Shown here one piece after another: positions 41,241 through 49,656 of a stretch of 64,000 nucleotides of DNA. Origin of the DNA: DSWT01 sp036845725 (GTDB lineage Bacteria; Chloroflexota; Anaerolineae; B4-G1; SLSP01). Within the stretch, counting starts at the first letter, position 1, and each line of letters starts with the position of its first letter. The DNA is taken from the NCBI GenBank assembly GCA_036845725.1, contig DAIUDK010000002.1:1-64000 (forward strand). Direction: 5' to 3'. The position numbers and the translations under genes were made by a program. The notes under the pieces were generated by a model, which did no database searches, was not told where the DNA came from, and saw nothing but the letters and a program-made list of their open reading frames with translations.

Positions 41241-41744
41241 TTACCCATCAGTAGTCGTCGTCAAGTCTTTGAAATACCGGGCAATCGGCAGCAGGGTGTA
41301 CCCGGCTTTCTCATACGACCGGCGCGCCGGCGCGTGGCCTGGATCGCCGCCGGTTTCCACGATGGCCAGCTTCATGCCGCTTTCCCGTATCTGTTGCAAC
41401 GCGGCGTTGTTCAGCGCCGTACCGACGCCGTGATTCTGATAGTCGGGATGCACCGCGAGCAGGTCAACCTCGCCGGTCTTCTCTTCACGCTTCAACGTAT
41501 ACACGAGAAACCCGGCCACAACGCCATCCACCTCTGCAACCAGGGTGGTGTACTTCTCCCGATCCTTGCACGCCGACGCGACGCCCTTCGCCTGACCGTC
41601 GCGCCAATCCGGCCAGAGCAACACGAAGATGTTGTGTCCCAAGACGTGTTCGAGCGAATGAAAGACCGGCTCCCACGCCAGCAACGAGAGTTCTACGATA
41701 GCGTCGAGATCGTCATCACAGAAAAGTCGAGTATTGAGATTCAC
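41241..41744 (-). CDS. GNAT family N-acetyltransferase
   Basis: The 167-residue protein contains the GNAT core: VAGFLVYTLKREEKTGEVDLLAVHPDYQNHGVGTALNNAAL, with the acetyl-CoA loop QNHGVG, and a C-terminal ARRSYEKAGYTLLPIARYFK. A GTG start at 41744 is preferred because AGGAGG lies six bases upstream; an ATG-extended version lacks support. It is read on the same strand as the DUF218 gene, which ends at 41768, so the two may be one transcript. Acceptor unknown. Confidence 0.85.
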   Translation of the reverse strand: MNLNTRLFCDDDLDAIVELSLLAWEPVFHSLEHVLGHNIFVLLWPDWRDGQAKGVASACKDREKYTTLVAEVDGVVAGFLVYTLKREEKTGEVDLLAVHPDYQNHGVGTALNNAALQQIRESGMKLAIVETGGDPGHAPARRSYEKAGYTLLPIARYFKDLTTTTDG

Positions 41745-41767
41745 AATAGTCCTCCTGACTGCAAGAA

Positions 41768-42355
41768 TCAAACAAAAGCGCCGTTCTCTGACCGAATCTC
41801 TTCAATATCTCCCACTGAAAGATACTTGGGAATTCGATCCAGCTCTTTCAAAACTCGTCGCTCACCTTCCCTGGTCTGCCACCAGTTCGAGCCTCTTATC
41901 TCCTCTAGTTCGCAAGACGCTGCAAAGTAGCGAATCCCTGGTGGAAAATGCCGTCTGAGCGTCATCATGGCTCTCCGACAATGATACCATTTCGTCACCA
42001 CTATGACCGATTTAACCCTATCCAGTGTTACCCGCTCTGTAATCTTGGGGATAGCAAAAACCACATTCTCGAATGTATTCGTGGACTCGCTTTCTACGAT
42101 TACCCGTTCACGCTCTACGCCCTGTCCTAAAACAATCTTCAAGTGCGTAAGGGCTTCACCCATACCGTTGATTGGGTTCTTCCCTCCAGTTAGTACAAGG
42201 AAACGTCCCATACCGCGCTTTATGAGGTCCGCTGCCACCTGCGCCGGTTCAGGATGACGAGTTCCAAAGACAAATACCAGGTCTGACTGTTCTGATAGAA
42301 CAGTTTGCACATCAAGATAGCAAGTAATTCGTTTCGCTTCTGCTTCAGTTACCAT
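41768..42355 (-). CDS. YdcF-like DUF218 protein without membrane segments
   Basis: The 195-residue protein contains the DUF218 core: DLVFVFGTRHPEPAQVAADLIKRG, FLVLTGGKNP, ESESTNTFENV and VIVVTKWYHCRRAMMTLRRHFP, which match the TGG, sTxTxxN and T...H.RA motifs of YdcF-type domains. Unlike the copy at 5183 it has no N-terminal membrane helices, so it is cytoplasmic. YdcF of E. coli binds SAM in vitro; the function here is unknown. The start at ATG 42355 is chosen; an upstream GTG at 42397 would add 14 residues. Confidence 0.8.
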   Translation of the reverse strand: MVTEAEAKRITCYLDVQTVLSEQSDLVFVFGTRHPEPAQVAADLIKRGMGRFLVLTGGKNPINGMGEALTHLKIVLGQGVERERVIVESESTNTFENVVFAIPKITERVTLDRVKSVIVVTKWYHCRRAMMTLRRHFPPGIRYFAASCELEEIRGSNWWQTREGERRVLKELDRIPKYLSVGDIEEIRSENGAFV

Positions 42356-42401
42356 ATTTTTCCGATAGTATCTCGTGATAAGATGTGTAAACGCCACCTA
42401 A

Positions 42402-43217
42402 CTACCGACTCAACCGCATCCGCGCCACAAGCACCGGCGGAATCTCGCTCAGATTCCCACCCCACGATAGCCCCTCACGGCCCGAGTCGTGCTCCGGTGG
42501 GAAACCCGGCTCGACCAACGCATCCAGCACGAAGCCCACCTCGAACGCCGCGCCGAAGAGGGTTTGCAACGGACGATGGAAGTACAATTGCGGCTGCGGT
42601 TGGTTGCGGATCGCCGCGCCGCGCTCAACCGACGCGCTGAGATAGCCCGTCACCTTCACGCCATGCGTGGTGACGATGATGCCCTCGTGATCCTCCTGTT
42701 CGGCGAAGTGAACGGTGTGCGCGTTATTGAAGCACGGATGCATCACCGAAAAGATAAAGCGCCCGCCGGGTTTGAGCAATCGCGCCACAGCCCGCATCAG
42801 TGGATCGATCTCCGCCATATCGAACAGCGCCATCTGGCAGATCGCCGCGTCGAAGCTGCCCGCACCCAGCGCGAGCAAGGCCGCTTCGTCGGTGGCGTCC
42901 AGCACGTGATACGCAATCGTTCCGGGGCACCCGGCGGCGACAGCGCGCGCCCGCGCCAGGGCGATCAATTCCGCCGAGAAATCGAAGGCAACGACCTCCG
43001 CGCCAAGCGCCGCGAGTTTGCGTGCATAAAGCCCGTTACCGCACCCGGCGTCCAGCACCCGCTCGCCGGACCGAAGCTCGAGCAAACGCTGCGTCGCCGG
43101 CCAGATCAACACATCGACGAAGTCGTTGCCCTCGCCGATGCGCGCATCCCAAAATGCCGCATTGGCCTCCCACGCCGCGCGCGTTTCCTCATTCGCCGCC
43201 CGCCAATCCTCGCTCAT
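42402..43217 (-). CDS. Class I SAM-dependent methyltransferase
   Basis: The 271-residue protein has SAM-binding motif I VLDAGCGNGLYARKLAALGAEVVAFDFS (about residues 57-84), motif II DAAICQMALFDMAEIDPL and motif III LLKPGGRFIFSVMHPCF, followed by a C-terminal region with YLSASVERGAAIRNQPQPQLYFHRPL. It belongs to the UbiE/Methyltransf_11-type group acting on small molecules. The substrate is not identifiable. The ATG at 43217 lies in a region with a weak ribosome-binding site. Its 3' end is 46 bases from the DUF218 gene on the same strand. Confidence 0.88.
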   Translation of the reverse strand: MSEDWRAANEETRAAWEANAAFWDARIGEGNDFVDVLIWPATQRLLELRSGERVLDAGCGNGLYARKLAALGAEVVAFDFSAELIALARARAVAAGCPGTIAYHVLDATDEAALLALGAGSFDAAICQMALFDMAEIDPLMRAVARLLKPGGRFIFSVMHPCFNNAHTVHFAEQEDHEGIIVTTHGVKVTGYLSASVERGAAIRNQPQPQLYFHRPLQTLFGAAFEVGFVLDALVEPGFPPEHDSGREGLSWGGNLSEIPPVLVARMRLSR

Positions 43218-43239
43218 ACTTCACCCCCGGTCGAAATCA

Positions 43240-43295
43240 GCAGAAGGAATTGTACACGGATTTCACGGACTCCACGGATTCTTTCGTGGTCAGGA
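43240..43295. repeat. ACGGATT word tract
   Basis: TACACGGATTTCACGGACTCCACGGATTC repeats the CACGGA word three times in 29 bases. It lies between two minus-strand genes and is one of the window-wide short-word tracts. Confidence 0.5.
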
Positions 43296-43940
43296 TCAAC
43301 CGCCGACTGTCAGGATCGCCACCTGTCCCGCGTAACCCTCGGCCAAGCGCGCGCCGTCGTCCGCCGAACCGATGCCCGCGCCGTAGTGCATCGGCACGAC
43401 GATCTGCGCGCCGATCGCATTTGCCGCGCCAACGGCCTCTTCCGCCGTCATCACGTAGGTGCCGCTCACCGGCAGCAACGCGATGTCGCAGCGGAAGTCC
43501 GCCATCTCCGGGATGTGGTCGGTGTCTCCGGCGAAGTAGACGCGCACGCCGTCCACGGTGACGATGTAGCCGACGTGCTGTTCATCCTTCGGGTGGAACG
43601 GCTTGCCCGGCGCGCGGAATTTGTTGATGTTGTACGCGGGCACGGCTTCGACCTCAACGCCCGCGACAAAGAGCTTGTCGCCAGGACGCATCACCTTCGC
43701 GCCGGGCAGCTCCTTCGCCGCCAGATGACTGGCAACGACCACTGTCTGCGGTCCGCTGACCTGCTTGACATCGTCAGGCGAACAGTGATCGTGGTGGTGA
43801 TGGCTGACCAGCACCAGGTCGGCGACGGGCGGCTTGCCTTTCACCTTCCACGGATCGAAGTAGATGACCGGTGGCCCGTCCAGCCGGAAGCTGTCATGAC
43901 CGAGCCAATGTATTTTCTCGATCAACTCCTGTGCGTTCAT
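43296..43940 (-). CDS. Metal-dependent hydrolase, MBL fold (UPF0173/UlaG-like)
   Basis: The 214-residue protein starts MNAQELIEKIHWLGHDSFRLDG and carries the metallo-beta-lactamase metal motif HHHHDHCSP (about residues 67-75), then VYFAGDTDHIPEM (about 133) and a later VVPMHYG. These give the zinc ligands of UlaG/UPF0173 proteins. Such proteins hydrolyse phosphodiesters or lactones; the substrate is unknown. The start codon has GGGAGG upstream. A word-repeat tract follows upstream of it (43955-44028). Confidence 0.88.
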   Translation of the reverse strand: MNAQELIEKIHWLGHDSFRLDGPPVIYFDPWKVKGKPPVADLVLVSHHHHDHCSPDDVKQVSGPQTVVVASHLAAKELPGAKVMRPGDKLFVAGVEVEAVPAYNINKFRAPGKPFHPKDEQHVGYIVTVDGVRVYFAGDTDHIPEMADFRCDIALLPVSGTYVMTAEEAVGAANAIGAQIVVPMHYGAGIGSADDGARLAEGYAGQVAILTVGG

Positions 43941-43954
43941 TTTTCACCTCCCAA

Positions 43955-44028
43955 AACATAGTTGCAAGTTTCAAGTTGAAAGTTGCCAGTTTAGAATCCA
44001 TTAAAATCCGTTCAATCCGTTGAGAAAA
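43955..44028. repeat. AAGTTTCAAGTTGAAAG and AATCCGTTCAATCCG word tract
   Basis: Words GTTGCAAGTTTCAAGTTG and AATCCGTTCAATCCGTTGAG alternate between two minus-strand genes. The second half is the same family as 4199-4241 and 10698-10725. Confidence 0.6.
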
Positions 44029-45633
44029 TCAATGCTGCACAGCTTGCCACATCGTCCAATTGCCGTTGATCTCGCGGACGACACCATCGCCCTCGAAAAC
44101 CAGCAGGCGCGTCGCGACTTTGTCGATGAAGAAGCGGTCGTGGCTGACGACGACCACCGCGCCGGGGAAATGCAGCAGGGCGCGCTCCATCACCTGTGCG
44201 CTCGTGATGTCCAGGTGGTTCGTCGGCTCGTCGAGAATGATGACCGACGCGCCGGAGAGCAGGCTTTTCGCCAGGGCGACGCGCGCCCGTTGCCCGCCGG
44301 AGAGCGTACCGATGCGTTGTGTCAGGTCCATCTCCGAGAACTGCATCAGCGACAGGAAACGGTTCACCTGCTTGCGCGGCGCGACATACGCCAGCCCGGT
44401 CACGTTGACGGCGTGCGTCACCGTGTCGTTGAGGTCCAATTCGTCGAAGACCTGGTTGTAGTAGACGAAAGCCGCGCCTTTGCTCCACACCACTCGCCCG
44501 GCGTCGAGGGCGACGTCTTCCGTGAGCGCGCGCAGTAGCGTCGTCTTGCCACAGCCGTTCGGCCCCACCACGGCGATGCGGTCTTCCCGGTGGATGTCGA
44601 AAGTGAGATCGTTGAAGAGGAGCTGGTCGCCGTAAGCTTTGCCGGCGGATTCCACCCGGCAGAGATCGTTGGAGACGTACAACCGGTCGTAGATGTTGGT
44701 GATGATCGTATCGACCGCACGCGGCTGCGCCTGCTTTTTGATGTTCGCCAGCCGCCGTTTGAGCGCCCGGCTCGGATTGCGAGCCGCTTCCTCGCGGTCG
44801 GAGATCGCCTCGGCTTCAAGCGCCAGCAATTCCTCCTCATACTCGAACTGCCGCGTGAGCGTCTTGAGATGCAGAGGTTTCTCGCGGACGTACTGCGTGT
44901 AGTCGCCCTGGTATTCCTGGAAATGGTAGTTTTCGATCTCGACGATGCGGTTGACCACGCGGTCGAGGAACTGCCGGTCGTGCGAGACGACGATGAGCGC
45001 GCCGCGAAAACTGCGGAACCACTCTTCGAGCCACGCCAGCCCCTCCACGTCCAGGAAGTTCGTCGGCTCATCCATCAGCAAGATGTCGGGTGCTTCGAGG
45101 AGGATTTTCGCCAGCGCCGCGCGATTGCGCCACCCGCCGGAAAGCTGCGCGATGGGCCGATCACGATGTGCAGAGCTGAAGCCCAGCTTTGTCAGCACCG
45201 TGTCGATTTTATACCCGTAGTCGTACCCGCCGAGCCGGTCCATCTCCTCCAGCAGATTGGCTTGGCGCAGCAGCAGGCGATCCATCTCAACGTCATGGGG
45301 ATTCTCCGCAAACGCGAGTTCCACCTCAAACAACGTTTCTTCCAGTGCGTGGATGTGAGCAAAGAGACCGTCAAGGATTTCGACGATGGTCTTCTCCTCG
45401 TTCAACTCGGAGAACTGCGAGAAATAGCCGATCTTGATCCCGTCGTCAACCTCAACCGTCCCTTCCGTTGGCATCTCCTGACCCAGGATCAATTTCAGCA
45501 GCGTCGTCTTTCCGGAGCCGTTCTTGCCGATAAGGCCCACGCGTTCCCCTTCACTCAGACGGAAGAAGACCTCGCGCAACACCGGCGCGCCGTCGTAATT
45601 TTTTGACACACTGTTGAGTCTGATAACGCTCAT
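44029..45633 (-). CDS. ABC-F family ATP-binding protein
   Basis: The 534-residue protein consists of two ABC nucleotide-binding domains: Walker A GKNGSGKTT (about residues 37-45) with signature LSGGWRNR and Walker B ILLMDEPTNFLD, then GPNGCGKTT (about 349) with LSGGQRARVALAK and VIILDEPTNHLD. A charged linker (about 255-320) joins them; there are no membrane segments. ABC-F proteins bind ribosomes at the E site and help in translation or drug protection (EttA, Uup, YdiF). Which subtype is not clear. Its ATG overlaps the stop of the SRPBCC gene by 4 bases, indicating coupling. Confidence 0.93.
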   Translation of the reverse strand: MSVIRLNSVSKNYDGAPVLREVFFRLSEGERVGLIGKNGSGKTTLLKLILGQEMPTEGTVEVDDGIKIGYFSQFSELNEEKTIVEILDGLFAHIHALEETLFEVELAFAENPHDVEMDRLLLRQANLLEEMDRLGGYDYGYKIDTVLTKLGFSSAHRDRPIAQLSGGWRNRAALAKILLEAPDILLMDEPTNFLDVEGLAWLEEWFRSFRGALIVVSHDRQFLDRVVNRIVEIENYHFQEYQGDYTQYVREKPLHLKTLTRQFEYEEELLALEAEAISDREEAARNPSRALKRRLANIKKQAQPRAVDTIITNIYDRLYVSNDLCRVESAGKAYGDQLLFNDLTFDIHREDRIAVVGPNGCGKTTLLRALTEDVALDAGRVVWSKGAAFVYYNQVFDELDLNDTVTHAVNVTGLAYVAPRKQVNRFLSLMQFSEMDLTQRIGTLSGGQRARVALAKSLLSGASVIILDEPTNHLDITSAQVMERALLHFPGAVVVVSHDRFFIDKVATRLLVFEGDGVVREINGNWTMWQAVQH

Positions 45634-46085
45634 ATCCCTCTTTCGGAGACTCGCGCTTCCAAAAGTGCCTTGATCTCCTCTAACCTCCGTCCAGCAGCGC
45701 GGAAAAACAACACCTTGATCAACGGTGAAAAGACACGCAGTATCCTTTTCGGATTCAAGCTCATTTTCTGGACAACGCGCGTGCCACGCTCCACCGGCTC
45801 AAACGCGTATGCGAGGTGGCCCTCCATCACGTTACTGTGCCAGTCCGAGGCCAGATAACGCTCCGGTTCGTAATCGGTCACCTCTGATAAAATCGTCATC
45901 GTGACGCCGGGCATCATCCTGACGACCTCACGGTAACGCGTCCCGACCCCGACCGGACCATCCGTGATCTTGTCAAGGATGGGAACCGGCGATCCCTCAG
46001 GATCGTTGTACTGGTCGATGTCCCTGAACAACGCGAACACGTCGGCAAGCGGGCAATCGATCACGGCGACGAATTCAAAATCCAT
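45630..46085 (-). CDS. SRPBCC (START-like) family protein
   Basis: The 151-residue protein begins MDFEFVAVIDCPLADVFALFRDIDQYNDPEGSPV, the pattern of the polyketide cyclase/dehydrase SRPBCC fold. A later GTRYREVVRMMPGVTMTILSEVTDYEPERYLASDW and HLAYAFEPVERGTRVVQ complete the helix-grip sheet. Such proteins bind a hydrophobic ligand. The ligand is unknown. The ATG at 46085 has GAGGTG five bases upstream; the longer reading is rejected. It is translationally coupled to the ABC-F gene. A palindrome lies directly upstream. Confidence 0.85.
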   Translation of the reverse strand: MDFEFVAVIDCPLADVFALFRDIDQYNDPEGSPVPILDKITDGPVGVGTRYREVVRMMPGVTMTILSEVTDYEPERYLASDWHSNVMEGHLAYAFEPVERGTRVVQKMSLNPKRILRVFSPLIKVLFFRAAGRRLEEIKALLEARVSERGI

Positions 46086-46100
46086 CTTCACACCTCGGAA

Positions 46101-46123
46101 AGCGCGAGTTGACAACTCGCGCT
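46101..46123. repeat. Perfect palindrome with 11-bp arms
   Basis: AGCGCGAGTTG and CAACTCGCGCT flank a single A, 16 bases upstream of the SRPBCC ATG. Elements of this type occur between genes in Chloroflexota. It could form a hairpin or a protein-binding site; function unknown. Confidence 0.65.
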
Positions 46124-46128
46124 ACCAG

Positions 46129-46386
46129 TCAGCGGCGATTGATCAGACGCAGGACAACATTCAGGATGATGGTCAACAAAATGCTGAGCAAAATCGAGCT
46201 GACGATAGGCACGAAGCACGATAAACTGCCATCCGTGCTGCGATAGCGGATGTCGCCGGGCAGCTTGCCCAACCATTGCATAAACGGCAGCTTCCCCAGG
46301 AGGAACAGCAGCACACCCAGAGCGACGATGCCTAGACCAATCACGATCAGCCAACGACCTAACGAATCAAGCGAGAACATGGCCAT
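46129..46386 (-). CDS. DUF2905 small membrane protein
   Basis: The 85-residue protein has two membrane segments (about 10-28 and 57-79) and between them the DUF2905 signature GKLPGDIRYRSTDGSLSCFVPIVSS. The family is widespread and of unknown function, probably an inner-membrane protein. The region just upstream (46395-46432) contains words ATTCGTGCAGATTCGTGG, a repeat common in such genomes. Length matches the family. Confidence 0.88.
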   Translation of the reverse strand: MAMFSLDSLGRWLIVIGLGIVALGVLLFLLGKLPFMQWLGKLPGDIRYRSTDGSLSCFVPIVSSILLSILLTIILNVVLRLINRR

Positions 46387-46431
46387 CCCATTTCTTATAA
46401 ACAGAAAACAAAATTCGTGCAGATTCGTGGT

Positions 46432-47487
46432 TCAATTCATCGCCTGCGCCGAAACTTCTGGATTGAGCGAATACTCCGGTTCAAAGCCAATAAGCGAACG
46501 GGCTTTTTCAATGCTGATCAGCGATGCGCTGCCTTCGACAGGCCGCGTCCAGGTTTGCACGTCAGGGTACATCAGCGAGGCCAATCCTTGGGTGGGCAAT
46601 CCCGTGGAATTGTGACTGCCCACAATCCACAACGGATGGCTGCCCGTGTACTCGGCCAGCACGGCCTTCTCGATGGCCTGCGCCGCGTCCCGCCCGTCAA
46701 GCATCGCCCAGAAGTCGTTGCGCATATGCATCAAGATCGCACCGGGTGTCTCGTATGTTGCCTCCATCACCGCATCATCGCCGATCTCCCCGCGACTGTG
46801 GCATTCACGCAACTCCCGAAGTTTGGCAAACATCTGGCGGACTTGTAAGAGACGCTCGGCTTCCGGTAAGGCCATTAGGCCGTCATACGCGGCCACGAAA
46901 TGGGTGTAGAATTCTTCAGTTTGTTCATGCTCGAACCATGTGTGCGAGTAGACCCAGGGAAAGCGCAAACACGCACCAGAAATGCCCTCGCGCCGCCAGA
47001 AATAGGCCGCAATCTCTTCCAGGATTTGCTTGGAGAACGAGTACACATCCGACGTGGAACCGGGATGCGCTTCGTCCAGCGGGAAGTAATGGATAGGAAT
47101 TTCGCGGATGCCGTAGCCGTTGCCTAACGCGTTGATCGAACTCGCGCTGACCACACGCCTGATGCCGTTTTCCGCCGCGGCCTGATACACGTTGAACGAT
47201 CCCGCACAGTTGATGGAGAAAATCTCGGCGTCCTTGCCCGGAATGGGATCGGGAATGGCCGCCAGATGGACCACTGCTTCGACCCCCTCGAAGTGCGGAC
47301 GCAGCGTCGCGTAGTCGGTGATCTCGACCTGTCGATACTCCGCGCCATCGACTTCTGCGGCTGCTTCCGCTGGAATCTCGCTCTCAACGACGCGATCGAG
47401 GATGCGCACTTCGTGCCCGTGCGCCAACAACCGTGCCACCGCCGGTCGCCCAACGTGGCCGATGCCACCAGTGACGAGTATTTTCAT
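46432..47487 (-). CDS. NAD-dependent epimerase/dehydratase (SDR fold)
   Basis: The 351-residue protein starts MKILVTGGIGHVGRPAVARLLAHG, an extended SDR Rossmann fold with the TGGxGxxG motif. The catalytic YxxxK lies in SDVYSFSKQILEE (about residues 152-160) and a Ser in SSINALG precedes it. It converts a nucleotide sugar or similar substrate with NAD(P). The ATG at 47487 overlaps the TGA of the lactonase gene by 4 bases, so the pair is co-transcribed. Both act on sugar derivatives, suggesting a sugar-acid pathway. Confidence 0.88.
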   Translation of the reverse strand: MKILVTGGIGHVGRPAVARLLAHGHEVRILDRVVESEIPAEAAAEVDGAEYRQVEITDYATLRPHFEGVEAVVHLAAIPDPIPGKDAEIFSINCAGSFNVYQAAAENGIRRVVSASSINALGNGYGIREIPIHYFPLDEAHPGSTSDVYSFSKQILEEIAAYFWRREGISGACLRFPWVYSHTWFEHEQTEEFYTHFVAAYDGLMALPEAERLLQVRQMFAKLRELRECHSRGEIGDDAVMEATYETPGAILMHMRNDFWAMLDGRDAAQAIEKAVLAEYTGSHPLWIVGSHNSTGLPTQGLASLMYPDVQTWTRPVEGSASLISIEKARSLIGFEPEYSLNPEVSAQAMN

Positions 47488-48569
47488 AGTATCCTCACAC
47501 ATACCGGCATAGGAACGTTCGTCACTCGCCCGGTCGGCGCAAGTTGCCCGGTTTCCGCATCGATGCGGAAAGTGACAATGCTGTCGCTGTCCTGGTGCGC
47601 GGCGAAGAGGTACGTCCCCGTGGGATCGATGGCGAAGTTGCGCGGCGTTTTGCCCAGTGAAGGCATATGCTCCGTGTAGACAAGAAGCCCGGTCTGCGCA
47701 TCGATGGCGTAGATGACGATGCTGTCGTGGCCACGATTGGAGCCGTAGAGGAACTTACCCGACGGCGCGACATGGATGTCCGCGCAAGTGCTCTGTCCAG
47801 TAAAGTCGACCGGCAGAGCGGGGACAGTTTGCCGCGCGTCAAGCGTCCCCCGCGCGGCGTCGTAGGTGAAGGTGATGATCGCGTTGCCCATTTCGGTGAT
47901 CAGATAGGCGTAGCGCCCATTGGGATGAAACGCCATATGACGCGGTCCGGTTCCGGCCTCCACCTCGACTGACGGCGGGGTATGCGGCGGCAACGTCCCG
48001 CCTTCCAGATCAAGCCGGTAGACCATCACCTTGTCGATGCCCAAATCCGCCACGAACGCGAACCGGTTCGTGGGGTCCAGAGTGAGCGAATGGGCGTGCG
48101 GGCCTTCCTGCCGGCGCGGATTGACGCCGGAACCGGTGTGCTGCACGACGCTAGACGCCGGGGCTAACCCACCGCCCGCGCGCACCGGGAAAGCGGCGGC
48201 GTTGCCGCCCATGTAGTTCGCCACGTAGACAAAACGCCCGGTCTGATCCACACTCACGTGGCACGGTGCGCCGCCATGTGTGCGTTGGCTGTTGATAAAC
48301 GTGAGCGCCCCAGTCTGCGAATCGACCGCAAACGCGCTCACGCCCCCACCCGGCTGCCCGTCGAATTCCATCGTCTCGTTGACAGCGTAGAGGTGTTGAT
48401 ACTGCGGGTCGAGCGCCAGAAATGACGGGTTTTGTACGCCTCCGGCAACACCCACAGGCGTCAACTCGCCGGTTGCCATAGCCAGCCGGTAGATGTAAAT
48501 GCCTTCACTCGTGCCCTTGTGGGTATACGTACCGACGTAAACCAATCTATCCTCGTTGTAATCGTACAT
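47484..48569 (-). CDS. Lactonase family beta-propeller (6-phosphogluconolactonase-like)
   Basis: The 361-residue protein matches the lactonase family (PF10282): VYVGTYTHKGTSEGIYIYRLAMATGEL at the start, then repeats such as GAPCHVSVDQTGRFVYVANY (with the conserved catalytic His), GPHAHSLTLDPTNRFAFVADLGIDKV and GPRHMAFHPNGRYAYLITE. The fold is a seven-bladed propeller. It probably hydrolyses 6-phosphogluconolactone or another sugar lactone in the cytoplasm. It is the first gene of a pair with the epimerase. The ATG at 48569 has AAGGAG-like bases upstream. Confidence 0.9.
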   Translation of the reverse strand: MYDYNEDRLVYVGTYTHKGTSEGIYIYRLAMATGELTPVGVAGGVQNPSFLALDPQYQHLYAVNETMEFDGQPGGGVSAFAVDSQTGALTFINSQRTHGGAPCHVSVDQTGRFVYVANYMGGNAAAFPVRAGGGLAPASSVVQHTGSGVNPRRQEGPHAHSLTLDPTNRFAFVADLGIDKVMVYRLDLEGGTLPPHTPPSVEVEAGTGPRHMAFHPNGRYAYLITEMGNAIITFTYDAARGTLDARQTVPALPVDFTGQSTCADIHVAPSGKFLYGSNRGHDSIVIYAIDAQTGLLVYTEHMPSLGKTPRNFAIDPTGTYLFAAHQDSDSIVTFRIDAETGQLAPTGRVTNVPMPVCVRIL

Positions 48570-48745
48570 AGACTCACTCCTTGCGCGAAATCGTCAGGTA
48601 GTCGTTAGTGGATAGTCTATATCAGCGCCGGGTAAAGACAAGTACACAAAAATGCCAAATTTGCCAATTCGCTATCGAACACTATACTTCAATGACGTTT
48701 AATAATCATCTGAGTATCTAGCCAGCCAACGACGACGGAAAACCT

Positions 48746-49648
48746 ATGCCAGAGTATCCTGATATTGTGGTCTACATCGAGTCGCTACAGCGTTTTGTCC
48801 AGGGGTAGATATTGACGCGCGTGCGGATCGCGCACCCGTTTGTGCTTCGCACAGTCGATCCGCCGATTACGGCACTGCACGGCAAAGTCCTGCGTGATCT
48901 GGAACGTCTGGGCAAGCGCATCGTCTTCGTTTTCGACGAGGATCACTTTCTCGTGCTGCATCTGATGATCAGCGGGCGGCTGCAATGGTATCCTCCAGGC
49001 CGCAAGGTGCCAGCTAAAGGGTGGCTGGCGGCGCTGGATTTTGCAAACGGGACACTGCTCCTCACCGAAGTCTCGACCCAAAAGCGCGCCAGCCTGCATC
49101 TGGTGCATGGGCGGGAAGCGCTGCAGGCTTTCACCCGCGGGGGGCTGGAGGTGATGGAAGCCACGACAGAAGAATTCCGCGCCGCGCTCCAGGCCGAAAA
49201 CCACACACTGAAACGCACTCTCACCGACCCGCGCCTTTTCAGTGGGATCGGGAATGCCTATTCGGACGAAATCCTGCACCGCGCGCGGCTGTCGCCCTTT
49301 CTGCTGACCAAAAATCTGACAGACGAACAGATCGTACAACTGGCCGAGGCGACCAAAGCAATCCTCGCGGAATGGGCCGAACGCCTGCGAGCAGAAGCCG
49401 GGGAAGGCTTCCCAACCAAAGTGACGGCATTCCACAAGGCGATGGCCGTTCACGGACGATATGGCAAGCCCTGTCCCGTCTGTGGAACAACCGTGCAGCG
49501 CATCCAGTACGCGGCCAACGAAACGAACTACTGCCCGCGCTGCCAGACCGAAAACCGGCTGCTGGCCGATCGGGGCTTGTCACGGCTGTTGAAAGACGAT
49601 TGGCCGCGCACGGTGGAGGAACTAGAAGAACTGAGAGGAAGTCGCTAA
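48746..49648 (+). pseudogene. Formamidopyrimidine-DNA glycosylase family gene with in-frame TAG at codon 21
   Basis: From ATG 48746 the frame reads MPEYPDIVVYIESLQRFVQG, then TAG (48806-48808), then ILTRVRIAHPFVLRTVDPP and on to a complete Fpg/Nei C-terminus with zinc finger CPVCGTTVQRIQY ... YCPRCQTENR. The H2TH part is visible in GIGNAYSDEILHRARLSP. In Fpg the N-terminal Pro (catalytic Schiff-base residue) and Glu are residues 2 and 3. With the stop, only a TTG start at 48812 is left, giving a protein of 278 residues without those catalytic residues. CAG to TAG by one transition explains the break. The gene is otherwise intact. Confidence 0.85.
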
Positions 49649-49656
49649 CCTTCCCC

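Noticed and set aside
42489..43961. 490-codon plus-strand frame opposite the methyltransferase and hydrolase genes
   Set aside because: Composition (Arg/His-rich) and lack of any motif mark it as a shadow of two well-supported minus-strand genes.
24217..48808. Stop codon reassignment (TAA/TAG to Gln)
   Set aside because: Genes in the same window end normally with TAA (1196, 2810) and TAG (4210, 52491), so a changed code would extend them into unrelated sequence.
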